From Robiginitomaculum sp. (GTDB lineage: Bacteria; Pseudomonadota; Alphaproteobacteria; Caulobacterales; Maricaulaceae), in the NCBI GenBank assembly GCA_021776615.1, contig JAJFFO010000007.1, positions 62,001-126,000 on the forward strand: 64,000 nt of DNA, in the 5' to 3' direction. The position numbers and the translations under genes are program-made. Each line of letters opens with the position of its first letter. Position 1 is the first letter of the stretch. The notes under the pieces were generated by a model. The model did no database searches. It was not told the DNA's origin and saw only the letters and a list, made by a program, of their open reading frames with translations. Positions 27,039-35,700 of this stretch are shown here, in pieces.

Positions 27039-28661
27039 CTATATCCGCGCTATGCCGAAACTGTTTTCCTTAACCTGACGATGGCGGCCTTCCCAGACAA
27101 TGGCCAGTTGCGCGCCCAGAACTTTGCGGGTGTCACGCGGATCAATCATGCCATCATCAAGACAATGACCCGAGGTATAAAAGGCGCTGGACTGGCTATC
27201 GAAAATATCGGTCAATATGGCCTTTTGCTGGTCCATAACATCTTTGGGAACTTCTATGCCAGCGCGTTTGGCCTGCGCTTCGCCGACAATCGCCATCACC
27301 GTGGCCGCCTGTTCGCCGCCCATCACCCCCATCAGCGCATTGGGCCAAGTGGTCAGGAAATCCGGGGCAAAGCCGCGCCCACACATGCCAAAATTACCGG
27401 CCCCAAAACTGGCACCAATATTCATCGTCAGGCGCGGCACTGAGGTATTGGTTACTGCCTGAATCATTTTCGAGCCATGCTTGATCATACCGGCGCGCTC
27501 ATATTCCCTGCCAACCATATAGCCAGTGGTGTTTTGCAGAAAAATCAATGGCGTGTCGGCCTGATCCATAAGCTGAATAAAATGCGTAACTTTGTTCGCG
27601 CCGTCCGGGTCAATGGGGCCATTATTGGCAATAATACCGCAGCGATAGCCATGAATTTGCGCCTGCACACACACGGTCGATACACCATAAAGCGGTTTAA
27701 AATCACTAAAGTCCGAGCCGTCGACAATGCGGGCGATAACCTCGCGGACCTCATACGGCGTGCGATAGCTGATCGGCACAATACCGGCGATTTCATCGGC
27801 GTCCAATAACGGTTCGCGATAGGGTTTATGCACCGGCTTCGGACAGCGCGAATTCCAATCCAGACGCGCCATGATCTCGCGCAGCATCAACACCGCCTCG
27901 CCATCATTTTGTGCCAGATATTCTGCAAGGCCGGTAACTTCTGCATGCATTTGCGCGCCGCCAAGTTCCTCTTCACTGGCAATTTCACCGGTCGCCGCCT
28001 TCAGCAAAGGCGGCCCGGCGAGAAACGCCTTGCCGCCGCCCTTAACCGCGACAACATAGTCCGAAAGCCCCGGCATATAGGCCCCGCCTGCGGTGGACGA
28101 GCCATGCAAAATGGCCAAAACCGGGATGCCCGCTTTTGAAAGACGGGCCAAATTGGCAAATAAAGCGCCGCCCTTCACAAAGCCCTCGACGGTATAATTC
28201 ATCAAGTCCGCGCCAGCACTTTCCACCAAATGGATAAATGGCAGCTTTTGTTCCAGTGCGATCTCCTGCGCCCGCGCCAAACGATAACCGCCAGCGACAG
28301 TGACCGAGCCAGCCTTAATGCCGCTATCGTCAGTGACCACCATGCAGCGTGCGCCATTGATATACCCGATGCCCGCCATAATCGTGCTGCCGGGAATGGA
28401 CTTTTCTTCCTCGCTGGTATCCAGCAAATAGCCAGCCAAATTACCAATTTCCAGATAGGGCATGCCCGGATCCAGCAATCGGCCCAATCGCTCGCGCGGC
28501 AATAACTGGCCGCGCTTTTCGAATTTTGCTTTTTTGGACGCCGATAGGCCGGGGGCGCGAGCATTCAACGCCGATAATTTATCGATCAAGGCCAGCATGT
28601 TCTGGCGGTTTTGCACAAATGCGTCGGCAGCAGGGTCAATTTTCGAGGTAAATACGGTCAT
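27039..28661 (-). CDS. Acyl-CoA carboxylase, carboxyltransferase subunit
   Basis: 540 residues of the crotonase-like carboxyltransferase fold: KRGQLLPRERLGRLLD, LHGSSTAGGAYMPGLSDY and FLQNTTGYMVGREYERAGMI are the characteristic CoA and carboxybiotin site pieces, with FGAGNFGMCGRGF in the C-terminal half. It forms the two-subunit enzyme with the following biotin carboxylase gene. The ATG overlaps the AtuA stop (ATGA). It corresponds to LiuB or AtuC; substrate assignment rests on context. Confidence 0.95.
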   Translation of the reverse strand: MTVFTSKIDPAADAFVQNRQNMLALIDKLSALNARAPGLSASKKAKFEKRGQLLPRERLGRLLDPGMPYLEIGNLAGYLLDTSEEEKSIPGSTIMAGIGYINGARCMVVTDDSGIKAGSVTVAGGYRLARAQEIALEQKLPFIHLVESAGADLMNYTVEGFVKGGALFANLARLSKAGIPVLAILHGSSTAGGAYMPGLSDYVVAVKGGGKAFLAGPPLLKAATGEIASEEELGGAQMHAEVTGLAEYLAQNDGEAVLMLREIMARLDWNSRCPKPVHKPYREPLLDADEIAGIVPISYRTPYEVREVIARIVDGSDFSDFKPLYGVSTVCVQAQIHGYRCGIIANNGPIDPDGANKVTHFIQLMDQADTPLIFLQNTTGYMVGREYERAGMIKHGSKMIQAVTNTSVPRLTMNIGASFGAGNFGMCGRGFAPDFLTTWPNALMGVMGGEQAATVMAIVGEAQAKRAGIEVPKDVMDQQKAILTDIFDSQSSAFYTSGHCLDDGMIDPRDTRKVLGAQLAIVWEGRHRQVKENSFGIARI

Positions 28662-30463
28662 GAAAGCGCCTCGGCTATTGAGATTGGTACCGCAATGGGA
28701 TGAGACAGCAGGATTTGCCCATAACCTTTGCCTTGAGCGTCATTGCGTAATGAAGCCGCGCCGCCGCCGCCCAACACATCATCAATAACAAAATTAATGG
28801 CGTTAGAACCCGGCAGATAATAGCGCTCTATCGTGCCCTGACTTTCCATGAAATGGGCGTAGGTTTGCGCCACTTCTTCTATGCTAAGCGCGGCCCAAAT
28901 ATAGGGCAGATATTGCGGTTTTCGAGCGATAACACCGACATTGGCCGTGTCGCCTTTATCGCCAGAGCGTGCCCATGCCAGCTTAACCAAAGCAATGTCT
29001 GTGGTCGGCTCTTCAGACATAGTCGGTATGGCGGGCAAATCTGGCGGCGAAACACCAGCGGCAGTGTCATGAAGCGCGTCCACATGAGCAGTCATCCGGC
29101 CCTCCACATCAATGGCAATATTGATGTCTTGTTTCGGCGTCAGATAAGAAAACAGTCGTACTATTGGCGAAGGTTTGGGCCGTATGCCGGTAAAACCACA
29201 AAGCCCGGGCGGTGTAGCAAGGCCGGTTCCTGCAAGCTCTTTTAGAAAAATACCGGCGCCGCGAATATCGCTGTGTTTAACCGCCATTTTCATCACCACT
29301 TCCGTGGCCGCTTGATGGCGTCCATATTGGCTACCCGCGCCCAAAATCTCATTGCTGATCTGGGTAAATTCGCCCAGATTAAACTGACGCAGGGTCTGTT
29401 CCGCGCGCTTCACCACCGCTTCGGCAAATGCCGCGGCTTTATCCTGGGCATCAGCACCATAAAACGTCACATACGTGCCAGCGCGATAACCATCCATATA
29501 GGTCAGGCAGGTTTTATAATTTTTGGGGGCGGGGCGGCCTTTGGCGGTCGATACAGCGACGCAATTTTCGCCGTTTTGGAAAATGGTTACGCCGGAAAAA
29601 TCGCAAATTACATCGGGCAGTATATAGCATTGCGGATCCCCGATTTCGTACAGCATTTGCTCGGATATGGTGCCGACATTGACGATGCCGCCGGTGCCTT
29701 CGGGCTTGGATACGCTAAAGCTGCCATCGCACGCTATCTGCACAATCGGATAGCCGATATTGGCAATGTCACCCGCTTCGCGCCAATCGGTAAAATTTCC
29801 GCCCGTGGCTTGCGGCCCGCACTCCAGAATATGGCCCGCCAGCGACCCGCTCGCCAACCGGTCCCAATCCGTGTCCTGCCAGCCAAATTCGGCAATACAC
29901 GCCCCCAGTGTTACGGCGCTATCAACGCAGCGCCCGGTGATGACAATGTCGGCCCCGGCATTTAACGCCTTGGCAATCGGAAACGCCCCAAGATAGACGT
30001 TAATGCTGGCAATCATCTCCGGCGCGGGCAATGCCGCCCCGTTAAACATGTCCAGTGGGGCAGAATTTGCAATCTCGCTTTTGTCGGCGGATAAATCATC
30101 GCCGGTAATAATCGCGACTTTCAGGTCAAGGCCTTTTTCCTTAATAAGTGCGCGTACCGCCTCGCCGCAGCTTTGCGGATTTACGCCGCCAGCATTGGCA
30201 ATAATCTTGGTGCCGCTTTTGGCAATTTGCGCCAGATTAGGGCGCAGAACGAAGTCAATAAAATCGGTGGCATAGCCCTTTGTCGGGTCCTTGGCTCTGG
30301 CGCGCGCCATAATCGACATGGTGATCTCGGCCAGATAGTCATACACCAGATAATCCAACCCGCCGGATTTCAGGAGTTGCGGGGTGGCCATGGCGCTCTC
30401 CCCCCAATAGCCACTGGCCCCTCCAATTTTTATTGTTTTACCACTGGGCAATGCAGACCCCAT
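28658..30463 (-). CDS. atuA: AtuA-family protein (acyclic terpene utilisation)
   Basis: 601 residues. The N-terminal DUF1446 region (KIGGASGYWGES at the start, IIANAGGVNPQSCGEAV near 85, ITGRCVDSAVTLG near 175) is followed by a smaller C-terminal domain from about 495 (LAWARSGDKGDTANVGVIAR). In Pseudomonas, atuA is required for citronellol/geraniol growth, although its reaction is not established. First gene of the minus-strand operon and divergent from a TetR gene, the same arrangement as atuA/atuR. Confidence 0.88.
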   Translation of the reverse strand: MGSALPSGKTIKIGGASGYWGESAMATPQLLKSGGLDYLVYDYLAEITMSIMARARAKDPTKGYATDFIDFVLRPNLAQIAKSGTKIIANAGGVNPQSCGEAVRALIKEKGLDLKVAIITGDDLSADKSEIANSAPLDMFNGAALPAPEMIASINVYLGAFPIAKALNAGADIVITGRCVDSAVTLGACIAEFGWQDTDWDRLASGSLAGHILECGPQATGGNFTDWREAGDIANIGYPIVQIACDGSFSVSKPEGTGGIVNVGTISEQMLYEIGDPQCYILPDVICDFSGVTIFQNGENCVAVSTAKGRPAPKNYKTCLTYMDGYRAGTYVTFYGADAQDKAAAFAEAVVKRAEQTLRQFNLGEFTQISNEILGAGSQYGRHQAATEVVMKMAVKHSDIRGAGIFLKELAGTGLATPPGLCGFTGIRPKPSPIVRLFSYLTPKQDINIAIDVEGRMTAHVDALHDTAAGVSPPDLPAIPTMSEEPTTDIALVKLAWARSGDKGDTANVGVIARKPQYLPYIWAALSIEEVAQTYAHFMESQGTIERYYLPGSNAINFVIDDVLGGGGAASLRNDAQGKGYGQILLSHPIAVPISIAEALS

Positions 30464-30466
30464 CTA

Positions 30467-30512
30467 CCGGTATTTGGCTTGCTGATACGGTGATTGTCTT
30501 GACAAATACCGG
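30467..30512. promoter_or_regulatory. 10-bp inverted repeat between atuA and tetR
   Basis: CCGGTATTTG (30467-30476) is repeated in perfect inverted form as CAAATACCGG (30503-30512), with 26 bases between the arms. TTGTC and GACAA (30494-30505) form a smaller nested palindrome. The location between the divergent atuA and tetR starts, and the reported binding of AtuR to two 13-bp inverted repeats in the equivalent Pseudomonas gap, make this the best operator candidate. Confidence 0.65.
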
Positions 30513-30521
30513 CAAGTGAGC

Positions 30522-30550
30522 AACCTTCATAAAAGATGAATAACCTTCAT
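30522..30550. promoter_or_regulatory. Repeat AACCTTCAT pair before tetR
   Basis: AACCTTCAT occurs at 30522-30530 and 30542-30550, 20 bases apart, and TTCAT/ATGAA (30526-30539) form an inverted pair. It abuts the tetR start at 30553. May be a second operator or part of the tetR promoter. Confidence 0.35.
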
Positions 30551-30552
30551 GT

Positions 30553-31317
30553 ATGGAAAGTCAAGCAGAGGGAATCGCTTTCATTATGGCGTCCGTCAAA
30601 GACAGAACCACCAAACCGCGCAATACCAGACGTGAACGGGTCGAACACCGGGAAGAAAAAATTCTGAGCGCCGCCAGAGAAATGTTCAATGAGTGCGGCT
30701 ATGGCAAAACCACCATTGCCGAAATTGCCAGAAGAAGCGGCGTCGCCGATGGCACCGTCTATCTCTACTTTCACAACAAAGAAGCATTGGCGCGCGGGGT
30801 TTTGGTGCATTTCTATGCCGAACTGACACAGGCCGCGCAAAAAGGCGTCGACGCTTTGAGCAATTCCGAAGAACGCCTGCGCTTTCTGGCCACTCATCAT
30901 TTGCAAACAATACTCGCCCATTGGCGCTTGCTCGAAGTCCTGCCATTGACCGATTTAACCATGGATAATTATGAAGGCAGCACGCTGCACCAAATGCATA
31001 AGGACTATACCGCCGTATTTGACCGGGTCGCCAAAGACGGGGTTTCGCAAAACATCCTGCGCACGGAAATGGCATTATGGGTTTTGCGCGATATTTTCTT
31101 TGGCGCCATGGATTATGGCGCCCGCACCATTATGATCAAACGCCAAAATGGCCATGTTGAGACTTTTGTTGATGATTTGATGAAGCTCATTCTTGCACCA
31201 ACAGAAACGGCGAATATCAGCACCCCTTTAGAGGCGCTAACCCAGCGTATGGAAACAGCCGTCGAACGTCTGGAAACCGCCACAAGCGACAAAGCCCCGT
31301 CAATGAGCACATCATGA
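30553..31317 (+). CDS. TetR/AcrR-family transcriptional regulator
   Basis: 254 residues. The helix-turn-helix lies at about 35-80 (REEKILSAAREMFNECGYGK, TTIAEIARRSGVADGTVYLYF), followed by a ligand-binding domain and a C-terminal tail rich in Thr/Ser. No strong ribosome site; an ATG at 30586 is a possible shorter start. Overlaps the next gene by ATGA, so it is co-transcribed with the acyl-CoA dehydrogenases. By position the likely repressor of both divergent operons, sensing an acyl-CoA or terpenoid intermediate. Confidence 0.92.
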   Translation: MESQAEGIAFIMASVKDRTTKPRNTRRERVEHREEKILSAAREMFNECGYGKTTIAEIARRSGVADGTVYLYFHNKEALARGVLVHFYAELTQAAQKGVDALSNSEERLRFLATHHLQTILAHWRLLEVLPLTDLTMDNYEGSTLHQMHKDYTAVFDRVAKDGVSQNILRTEMALWVLRDIFFGAMDYGARTIMIKRQNGHVETFVDDLMKLILAPTETANISTPLEALTQRMETAVERLETATSDKAPSMSTS

Positions 31318-32513
31318 GCGCGGAACTGGACGAATACGCGCGCGCGGCGGAGGACTGGTTTGCCAATAACACCCCTGCCCCGCCCGATTTCATGCTGCCG
31401 CTGACCTTTATGGAGGTTGGCACAGACCAACAATTTGATTTTTTGCGGCACTGGCAGCGCGCGGTTTATGAGGCCGGGTTTTTGGGTGCTGCCTGGCCCA
31501 GTGCCTATGGCGGCGGCGGGCTAAGCCAAGCCCATCAAGACATTGCGACCGCTGCCATGAGACGGCATCACGGCCCGATTATGCTCAATGCCATTGGCCT
31601 TAACTGGACTGGCCCGCTTTTACTGGATATCGGCACCGAAACGCATAAGAAAAAATACATTAAGGGCATATTATCGGCCGAAGACATTTGGTGTCAGGGC
31701 TTTTCGGAACCTGACAATGGCTCCGACCTCGGCAATGCGCAATTGAGGGCCGTGCGCGACGGCGATACGTATGTTCTCAACGGCTCCAAAATCTGGACCA
31801 CACACGGCCATTACGCCAAATATATGATCCTGCTGGCGCGCACTAATCCCGATGCGCCCAATAAATATGCCGGGCTTAGCTTCATCCTGACGCCGATGAA
31901 GGTGGACGGTATCGAGACCCGCAAAATTCGTAAACTGACTGGCGAACACGGCTTCACCCAGACGTTTTTCAATGATGCGCGCATTCCCGCCGATGGGCTG
32001 ATGGGGGCTGAAGGTGATGGCTGGAAAGTCGCCATGCAAACCTTGGAGTATGAGCGCAATGCACGCGGCGGACAGGCCGGCGGTTATGTACTTTCCGATG
32101 TTGACCCGTTGGAGGTTTTACAAATGGCGCGCGACACCAAAAGAGGCGGAAAGCCAATTATTGAAGACCCCGCCGTGCGCGCCCAACTGGTCGAATTCGC
32201 CATTGAAATTCAGGCCCTCAATATGGGCGCTCAACGGGCCAAAATTCCGCCCTTGGTGCAGGACCGCCCGCACGGCATCCCGCTAATGTCGAAATTGGCC
32301 TATACGGAGTATGTTCGCCGGATCCATGAATTTGCCACCCAATTACAAGGCCCGAAAGCGGCATATTATGTGGATGAACCCAATGCCATTGATAATGGCA
32401 AATGGCCGCGTGGCTATATGAATGCTTTTTCGGCCACGATTGGCGGTGGCACTTCGCAAATCCAACGCAACATTATCGGCGACCATGTGCTTGGTCTGCC
32501 AAAATCGCGATAG
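31314..32513 (+). CDS. Acyl-CoA dehydrogenase (FAD), first copy
   Basis: 399 residues. WCQGFSEPDNGSDLGNAQL is the FAD-binding centre, KIWTTHGHYAKYMILLART and the C-terminal helical domain (FSATIGGGTSQIQRNIIGDHVLGLP) are complete. Related to the long FadE-like dehydrogenases for bulky, branched or ring substrates found in terpene and steroid catabolism. Coupled to tetR upstream and followed closely by a second dehydrogenase; such pairs can form heteromeric enzymes. Confidence 0.93.
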   Translation: MSAELDEYARAAEDWFANNTPAPPDFMLPLTFMEVGTDQQFDFLRHWQRAVYEAGFLGAAWPSAYGGGGLSQAHQDIATAAMRRHHGPIMLNAIGLNWTGPLLLDIGTETHKKKYIKGILSAEDIWCQGFSEPDNGSDLGNAQLRAVRDGDTYVLNGSKIWTTHGHYAKYMILLARTNPDAPNKYAGLSFILTPMKVDGIETRKIRKLTGEHGFTQTFFNDARIPADGLMGAEGDGWKVAMQTLEYERNARGGQAGGYVLSDVDPLEVLQMARDTKRGGKPIIEDPAVRAQLVEFAIEIQALNMGAQRAKIPPLVQDRPHGIPLMSKLAYTEYVRRIHEFATQLQGPKAAYYVDEPNAIDNGKWPRGYMNAFSATIGGGTSQIQRNIIGDHVLGLPKSR

Positions 32514-32517
32514 CAAA

Positions 32518-33657
32518 ATGAGCAAAACTGCAAACAGAAATTTTGGCACCATGGGAACAACCCCTGAGCAAATTGACCTGCTCAATGTGGCCACAAGCTT
32601 TTGTCGCGACAAATCTCCCATAGCCAGTGTCCGCACACTGCTTGAGAACGAATTAGGCTATGACCCCGCCGTCTGGCAGCAGATCGGGGACCTTGGCTGG
32701 CTGGCCATCGCCATTCCCGAACACTATGGCGGCGTTGGCCTTGGTGTTGGCGAGATCGTGCCGGTAATGGAGCAGATGGGCCGCACCTTGTTTGCCACGC
32801 CATTTTTGAGCACCAGCATGGCCGCGCAAGCCATACTCAAGGGCGGTTATGAGGCACAAAAACAGCATCTATTACCAGCCATAGCCGCCGGACAGGCGGT
32901 CAGCATGGCGCTCGGCGAGCATAATAATGAATGGGATTTACACGCCATTACCGCCAGCGCCACGCGCAGCAAAAACGGCTATATATTGTCTGGCACCAAA
33001 ACTTTGGTCCTCGACCTGCCTAGTGCGGCGCACGTAATCGTCAGCGTAAAACGCGACGGCCAGTCGACGTTGCTGGTGTTGCCAACCGCCGACATTGCTG
33101 CCACCGCCATCCGCCGTGAGCGATTAATAGACGAAACCAAACGCGCTTATGAATTGAAACTTGATGGTATTGAGGTTGGTGAAGACGCTTTTTTTGATCC
33201 GGACAAAACCGCCGACACGTTGGCGCATATACATTTGGTGGCCAATTTGCTTGGCGCGGCGGAGCTTTGCGGCGGTACGCAGGCGGTCATTGATTACACG
33301 GTGGAATATCTCAACACCAGAAAGCAATTTGGTAAGGTGATTGGCAGTTATCAGGCGCTCAAACACCCGATGGTCAATGCCTATATTGAATATGAAAAAG
33401 CCCGCTCGCTTCTCTATGCCGCTGCCAATTCATTTGGCGAGCAAGGCGTTGGCGAGATCGCCACGCGCATGGCAAAGGCGCAGGCAGACACGGCACTTTC
33501 CTTTGCGGCGGACCGGTCCATTCAGTTTCACGGCGGTTTTGGTTTTACTTATGATTGCGATGCCCAGCTTTATCGGCGGCGGGCCATCTTTACCGCGTCA
33601 CAATATGGCGATGCGGCGTTCCATAAAGCCAAACTTGCCGACCTGGTCTTGTCCTAA
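32518..33657 (+). CDS. Acyl-CoA dehydrogenase (FAD), second copy
   Basis: About 379 residues from the ATG at 32518, four bases after the stop of its neighbour. Typical N-terminal helical domain (LGWLAIAIPEHYGGVGLG), middle beta domain (SGTKTLVLDLPSAAHVIVSV) and C-terminal RKQFGKVIGSYQALKHPM and FHGGFGFTYDCDAQLYRR. The middle segment has lost the usual [TS]EP.xGSD pattern (GEHNNEWDLHAI), a sign that it may be the non-FAD-binding partner of a heteromeric dehydrogenase with the first copy. An upstream in-frame extension overlaps the first gene and is unlikely. Confidence 0.88.
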   Translation: MSKTANRNFGTMGTTPEQIDLLNVATSFCRDKSPIASVRTLLENELGYDPAVWQQIGDLGWLAIAIPEHYGGVGLGVGEIVPVMEQMGRTLFATPFLSTSMAAQAILKGGYEAQKQHLLPAIAAGQAVSMALGEHNNEWDLHAITASATRSKNGYILSGTKTLVLDLPSAAHVIVSVKRDGQSTLLVLPTADIAATAIRRERLIDETKRAYELKLDGIEVGEDAFFDPDKTADTLAHIHLVANLLGAAELCGGTQAVIDYTVEYLNTRKQFGKVIGSYQALKHPMVNAYIEYEKARSLLYAAANSFGEQGVGEIATRMAKAQADTALSFAADRSIQFHGGFGFTYDCDAQLYRRRAIFTASQYGDAAFHKAKLADLVLS

Positions 33658-33675
33658 GACCAGCCTCACCATAAG

Positions 33676-33692
33676 AACCCGAAGGGGTTTTC
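33676..33692 (+). terminator. Weak terminator after the dehydrogenase pair
   Basis: AACCC/GGGTT stem of five pairs around a GAAG loop, followed by TTTT. Close behind the stop at 33657 and just before the convergent ABC gene. Confidence 0.4.
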
Positions 33693-33713
33693 CTCGGCGG
33701 TTTTGGCCGTTTC

Positions 33714-35600
33714 TCAATTATCGAATTGTAATTCGGCTAGACGAGTATACAGCCCGCCACGGGCGAGAAGCTCGCTATGTGTGCCTTGGTCGACCACCTT
33801 CCCGTCCTCCATCACCACAATGCTATCAGCCCGCAAAATAGTCGCCAGCCGATGCGCAATCACAATGGTCGTTCGATTGGCGGATATGGCTTCAAAGGCG
33901 GCTTGAATGTCCCGCTCATTTTCTGAATCCAGCGCGCTAGTAGCCTCATCCAACAGCAAGATCGGCGCGTCGCGTAAAACCGCACGAGCAATGGCAAGGC
34001 GTTGCCGCTGGCCGCCAGAAAGCGTGGTGGCATTTTCGCCCAACGCCGTCTCATACCCTTCAGGCAGCGCCCTTATAAACTCATCGGCATTGGCGGCGAT
34101 TGCTGCGGTGCGCACTTCTTCATCACTGGCATCTGGCTTGCCAAAGCGGATATTTTCCGCCACTGAGCCTGAAAAAAGTGGGGCATTTTGCTGTACGATG
34201 GAGATGGCATTGCGCAAAACCGCCGGGTCGAGGTCTTTTATGTCCACACCGTCCAGACTGATGCTGCCTTGCTGCGGGTCATAAAACCGCAAAATCAACT
34301 GAAAAATGGTGCTTTTACCGGCACCGGACGGACCAACCAAAGCGATGGTCTGGCGCGGGGCCGCGGCCAAGGAGACATCGCGCAAGGCTTCGGTTTCAGG
34401 CCGTGTCGGATAATGAAAACCAACATTTGAAAACTTCAAGGCACCGCTTATCGTCCCCAAGCCGGGCTTTGCGGTGTTCGACTTTACAATATCCGGGACC
34501 GCCGCAAGCAATTCCATCAACCGTTCTGTCGCACCGGCAGCACGCATAATTTCGGCATAGGTCTCGGTCATCACCCCGACCCCCATGACCGCGACAAACG
34601 CATACATGACAAATTGGGTCATCGCCCCCGGAGTAATCGCGCCGCCGCGCACCTGAACCGCCCCAAACCACAATACGGCGATCAAGCCGGAAAGCACGAA
34701 TGACGAGATAATACCGGTCATAAAGGCGCGCACTCGGATGCGCTGCAAGGCCACGTCGAAAGTTGCTTCGACGGCACTTCCAAACCGTCCTCTTTCTTGC
34801 TTTTCGCGGGTGAAGGCCTGCACGGTTTCGATGGCGCGAAGGCTTTCCCCGGCCCGGCCCGAAGCTTCGGCCAAGCGATCCTGACTGGTGCGCGAAAGTC
34901 GCTGTAGACGCCGCCCGAAAAGGAAAATTGGTCCCAGAATGATCGGCCCAACCGCCAGCATCAGCAATGCCAATTTCCAACTCACCACGACCATGAGGAT
35001 AAGCGCGCCAAAGGTAGTGGCGATGGTTCGCATCGCCACCGATATAGACGAGCCAACGACGGTCTGGATTAAGGCGGTGTCGGTGGTTAGCCGCGAAAGC
35101 ACTTCACCGGTGCGAACATAGGCATAAAACCCCGGACTTAAGCCCAATAGATGATCATAAACCGCGCGGCGAAGATCCGCGACAACACGCTCGCCCAAGC
35201 GGCTGATGAAATAATAGCGTAGCGACGTGGCCAACCCCAAAAACAGCGCCAATATAATGCCCGCACCGAAATAACCGCCCAATTGATCGCCAAACGCAAA
35301 GCGGCGGCATATTTCTGAAGTCGATGCACCGGAAAACCCGCAATCAACAAGCAGACGAAACGCCGCCGGCAGCAACAGTGTCAAACCGGAGGAAAGAAAA
35401 AGGAAAATCGAAAAAGCAATCAAAAGGCCGGGATATCTTAAAATAAACGGGATCAGCCGTCGCAGCGGTTTTGCGGTGCGCGACTTTTCGCGATGATCGC
35501 GGTCTTGCTGAAGCTCGGCCGCAAATGACGAACCCCGATCTGTATCCACCTGATCACGAGTGGTTTCTGCCTGCGGACTGTCGGTTACGCCACGCGCCAT
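33714..35600 (-). CDS. ABC exporter, fused membrane and ATPase domains
   Basis: 628 residues. Six-helix exporter membrane domain from about 45 to 340, then a nucleotide-binding domain with Walker A GPSGAGKSTIF, signature LSGGQRQRLAIARAVL, Walker B ILLLDEATSALD and the H-loop IVIAHRLATI. An MsbA-like half transporter that acts as a homodimer; lipid, drug or peptide export are all possible. It has an extended N-terminal cytoplasmic tail rich in charged residues. Single gene, convergent with the dehydrogenases. Confidence 0.94.
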   Translation of the reverse strand: MARGVTDSPQAETTRDQVDTDRGSSFAAELQQDRDHREKSRTAKPLRRLIPFILRYPGLLIAFSIFLFLSSGLTLLLPAAFRLLVDCGFSGASTSEICRRFAFGDQLGGYFGAGIILALFLGLATSLRYYFISRLGERVVADLRRAVYDHLLGLSPGFYAYVRTGEVLSRLTTDTALIQTVVGSSISVAMRTIATTFGALILMVVVSWKLALLMLAVGPIILGPIFLFGRRLQRLSRTSQDRLAEASGRAGESLRAIETVQAFTREKQERGRFGSAVEATFDVALQRIRVRAFMTGIISSFVLSGLIAVLWFGAVQVRGGAITPGAMTQFVMYAFVAVMGVGVMTETYAEIMRAAGATERLMELLAAVPDIVKSNTAKPGLGTISGALKFSNVGFHYPTRPETEALRDVSLAAAPRQTIALVGPSGAGKSTIFQLILRFYDPQQGSISLDGVDIKDLDPAVLRNAISIVQQNAPLFSGSVAENIRFGKPDASDEEVRTAAIAANADEFIRALPEGYETALGENATTLSGGQRQRLAIARAVLRDAPILLLDEATSALDSENERDIQAAFEAISANRTTIVIAHRLATILRADSIVVMEDGKVVDQGTHSELLARGGLYTRLAELQFDN

Positions 35601-35682
35601 AATATTGCTCTTTCCATCAGCCCTGAACCGGGCTGGTTGTAGTCATGTTTCGAAACCGTGGAAAGGGCGAACGTCCGCATAA

Positions 35683-35700
35683 GGCCCCGCAAATGGGGCT
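35683..35700 (-). terminator. Possible weak terminator at the M16 gene end
   Basis: On the minus strand AGCCCC and GGGGCC form a five- to six-pair stem with loop ATTTGC, overlapping the stop codon at 35699. No T-run of note. Low certainty. Confidence 0.3.
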
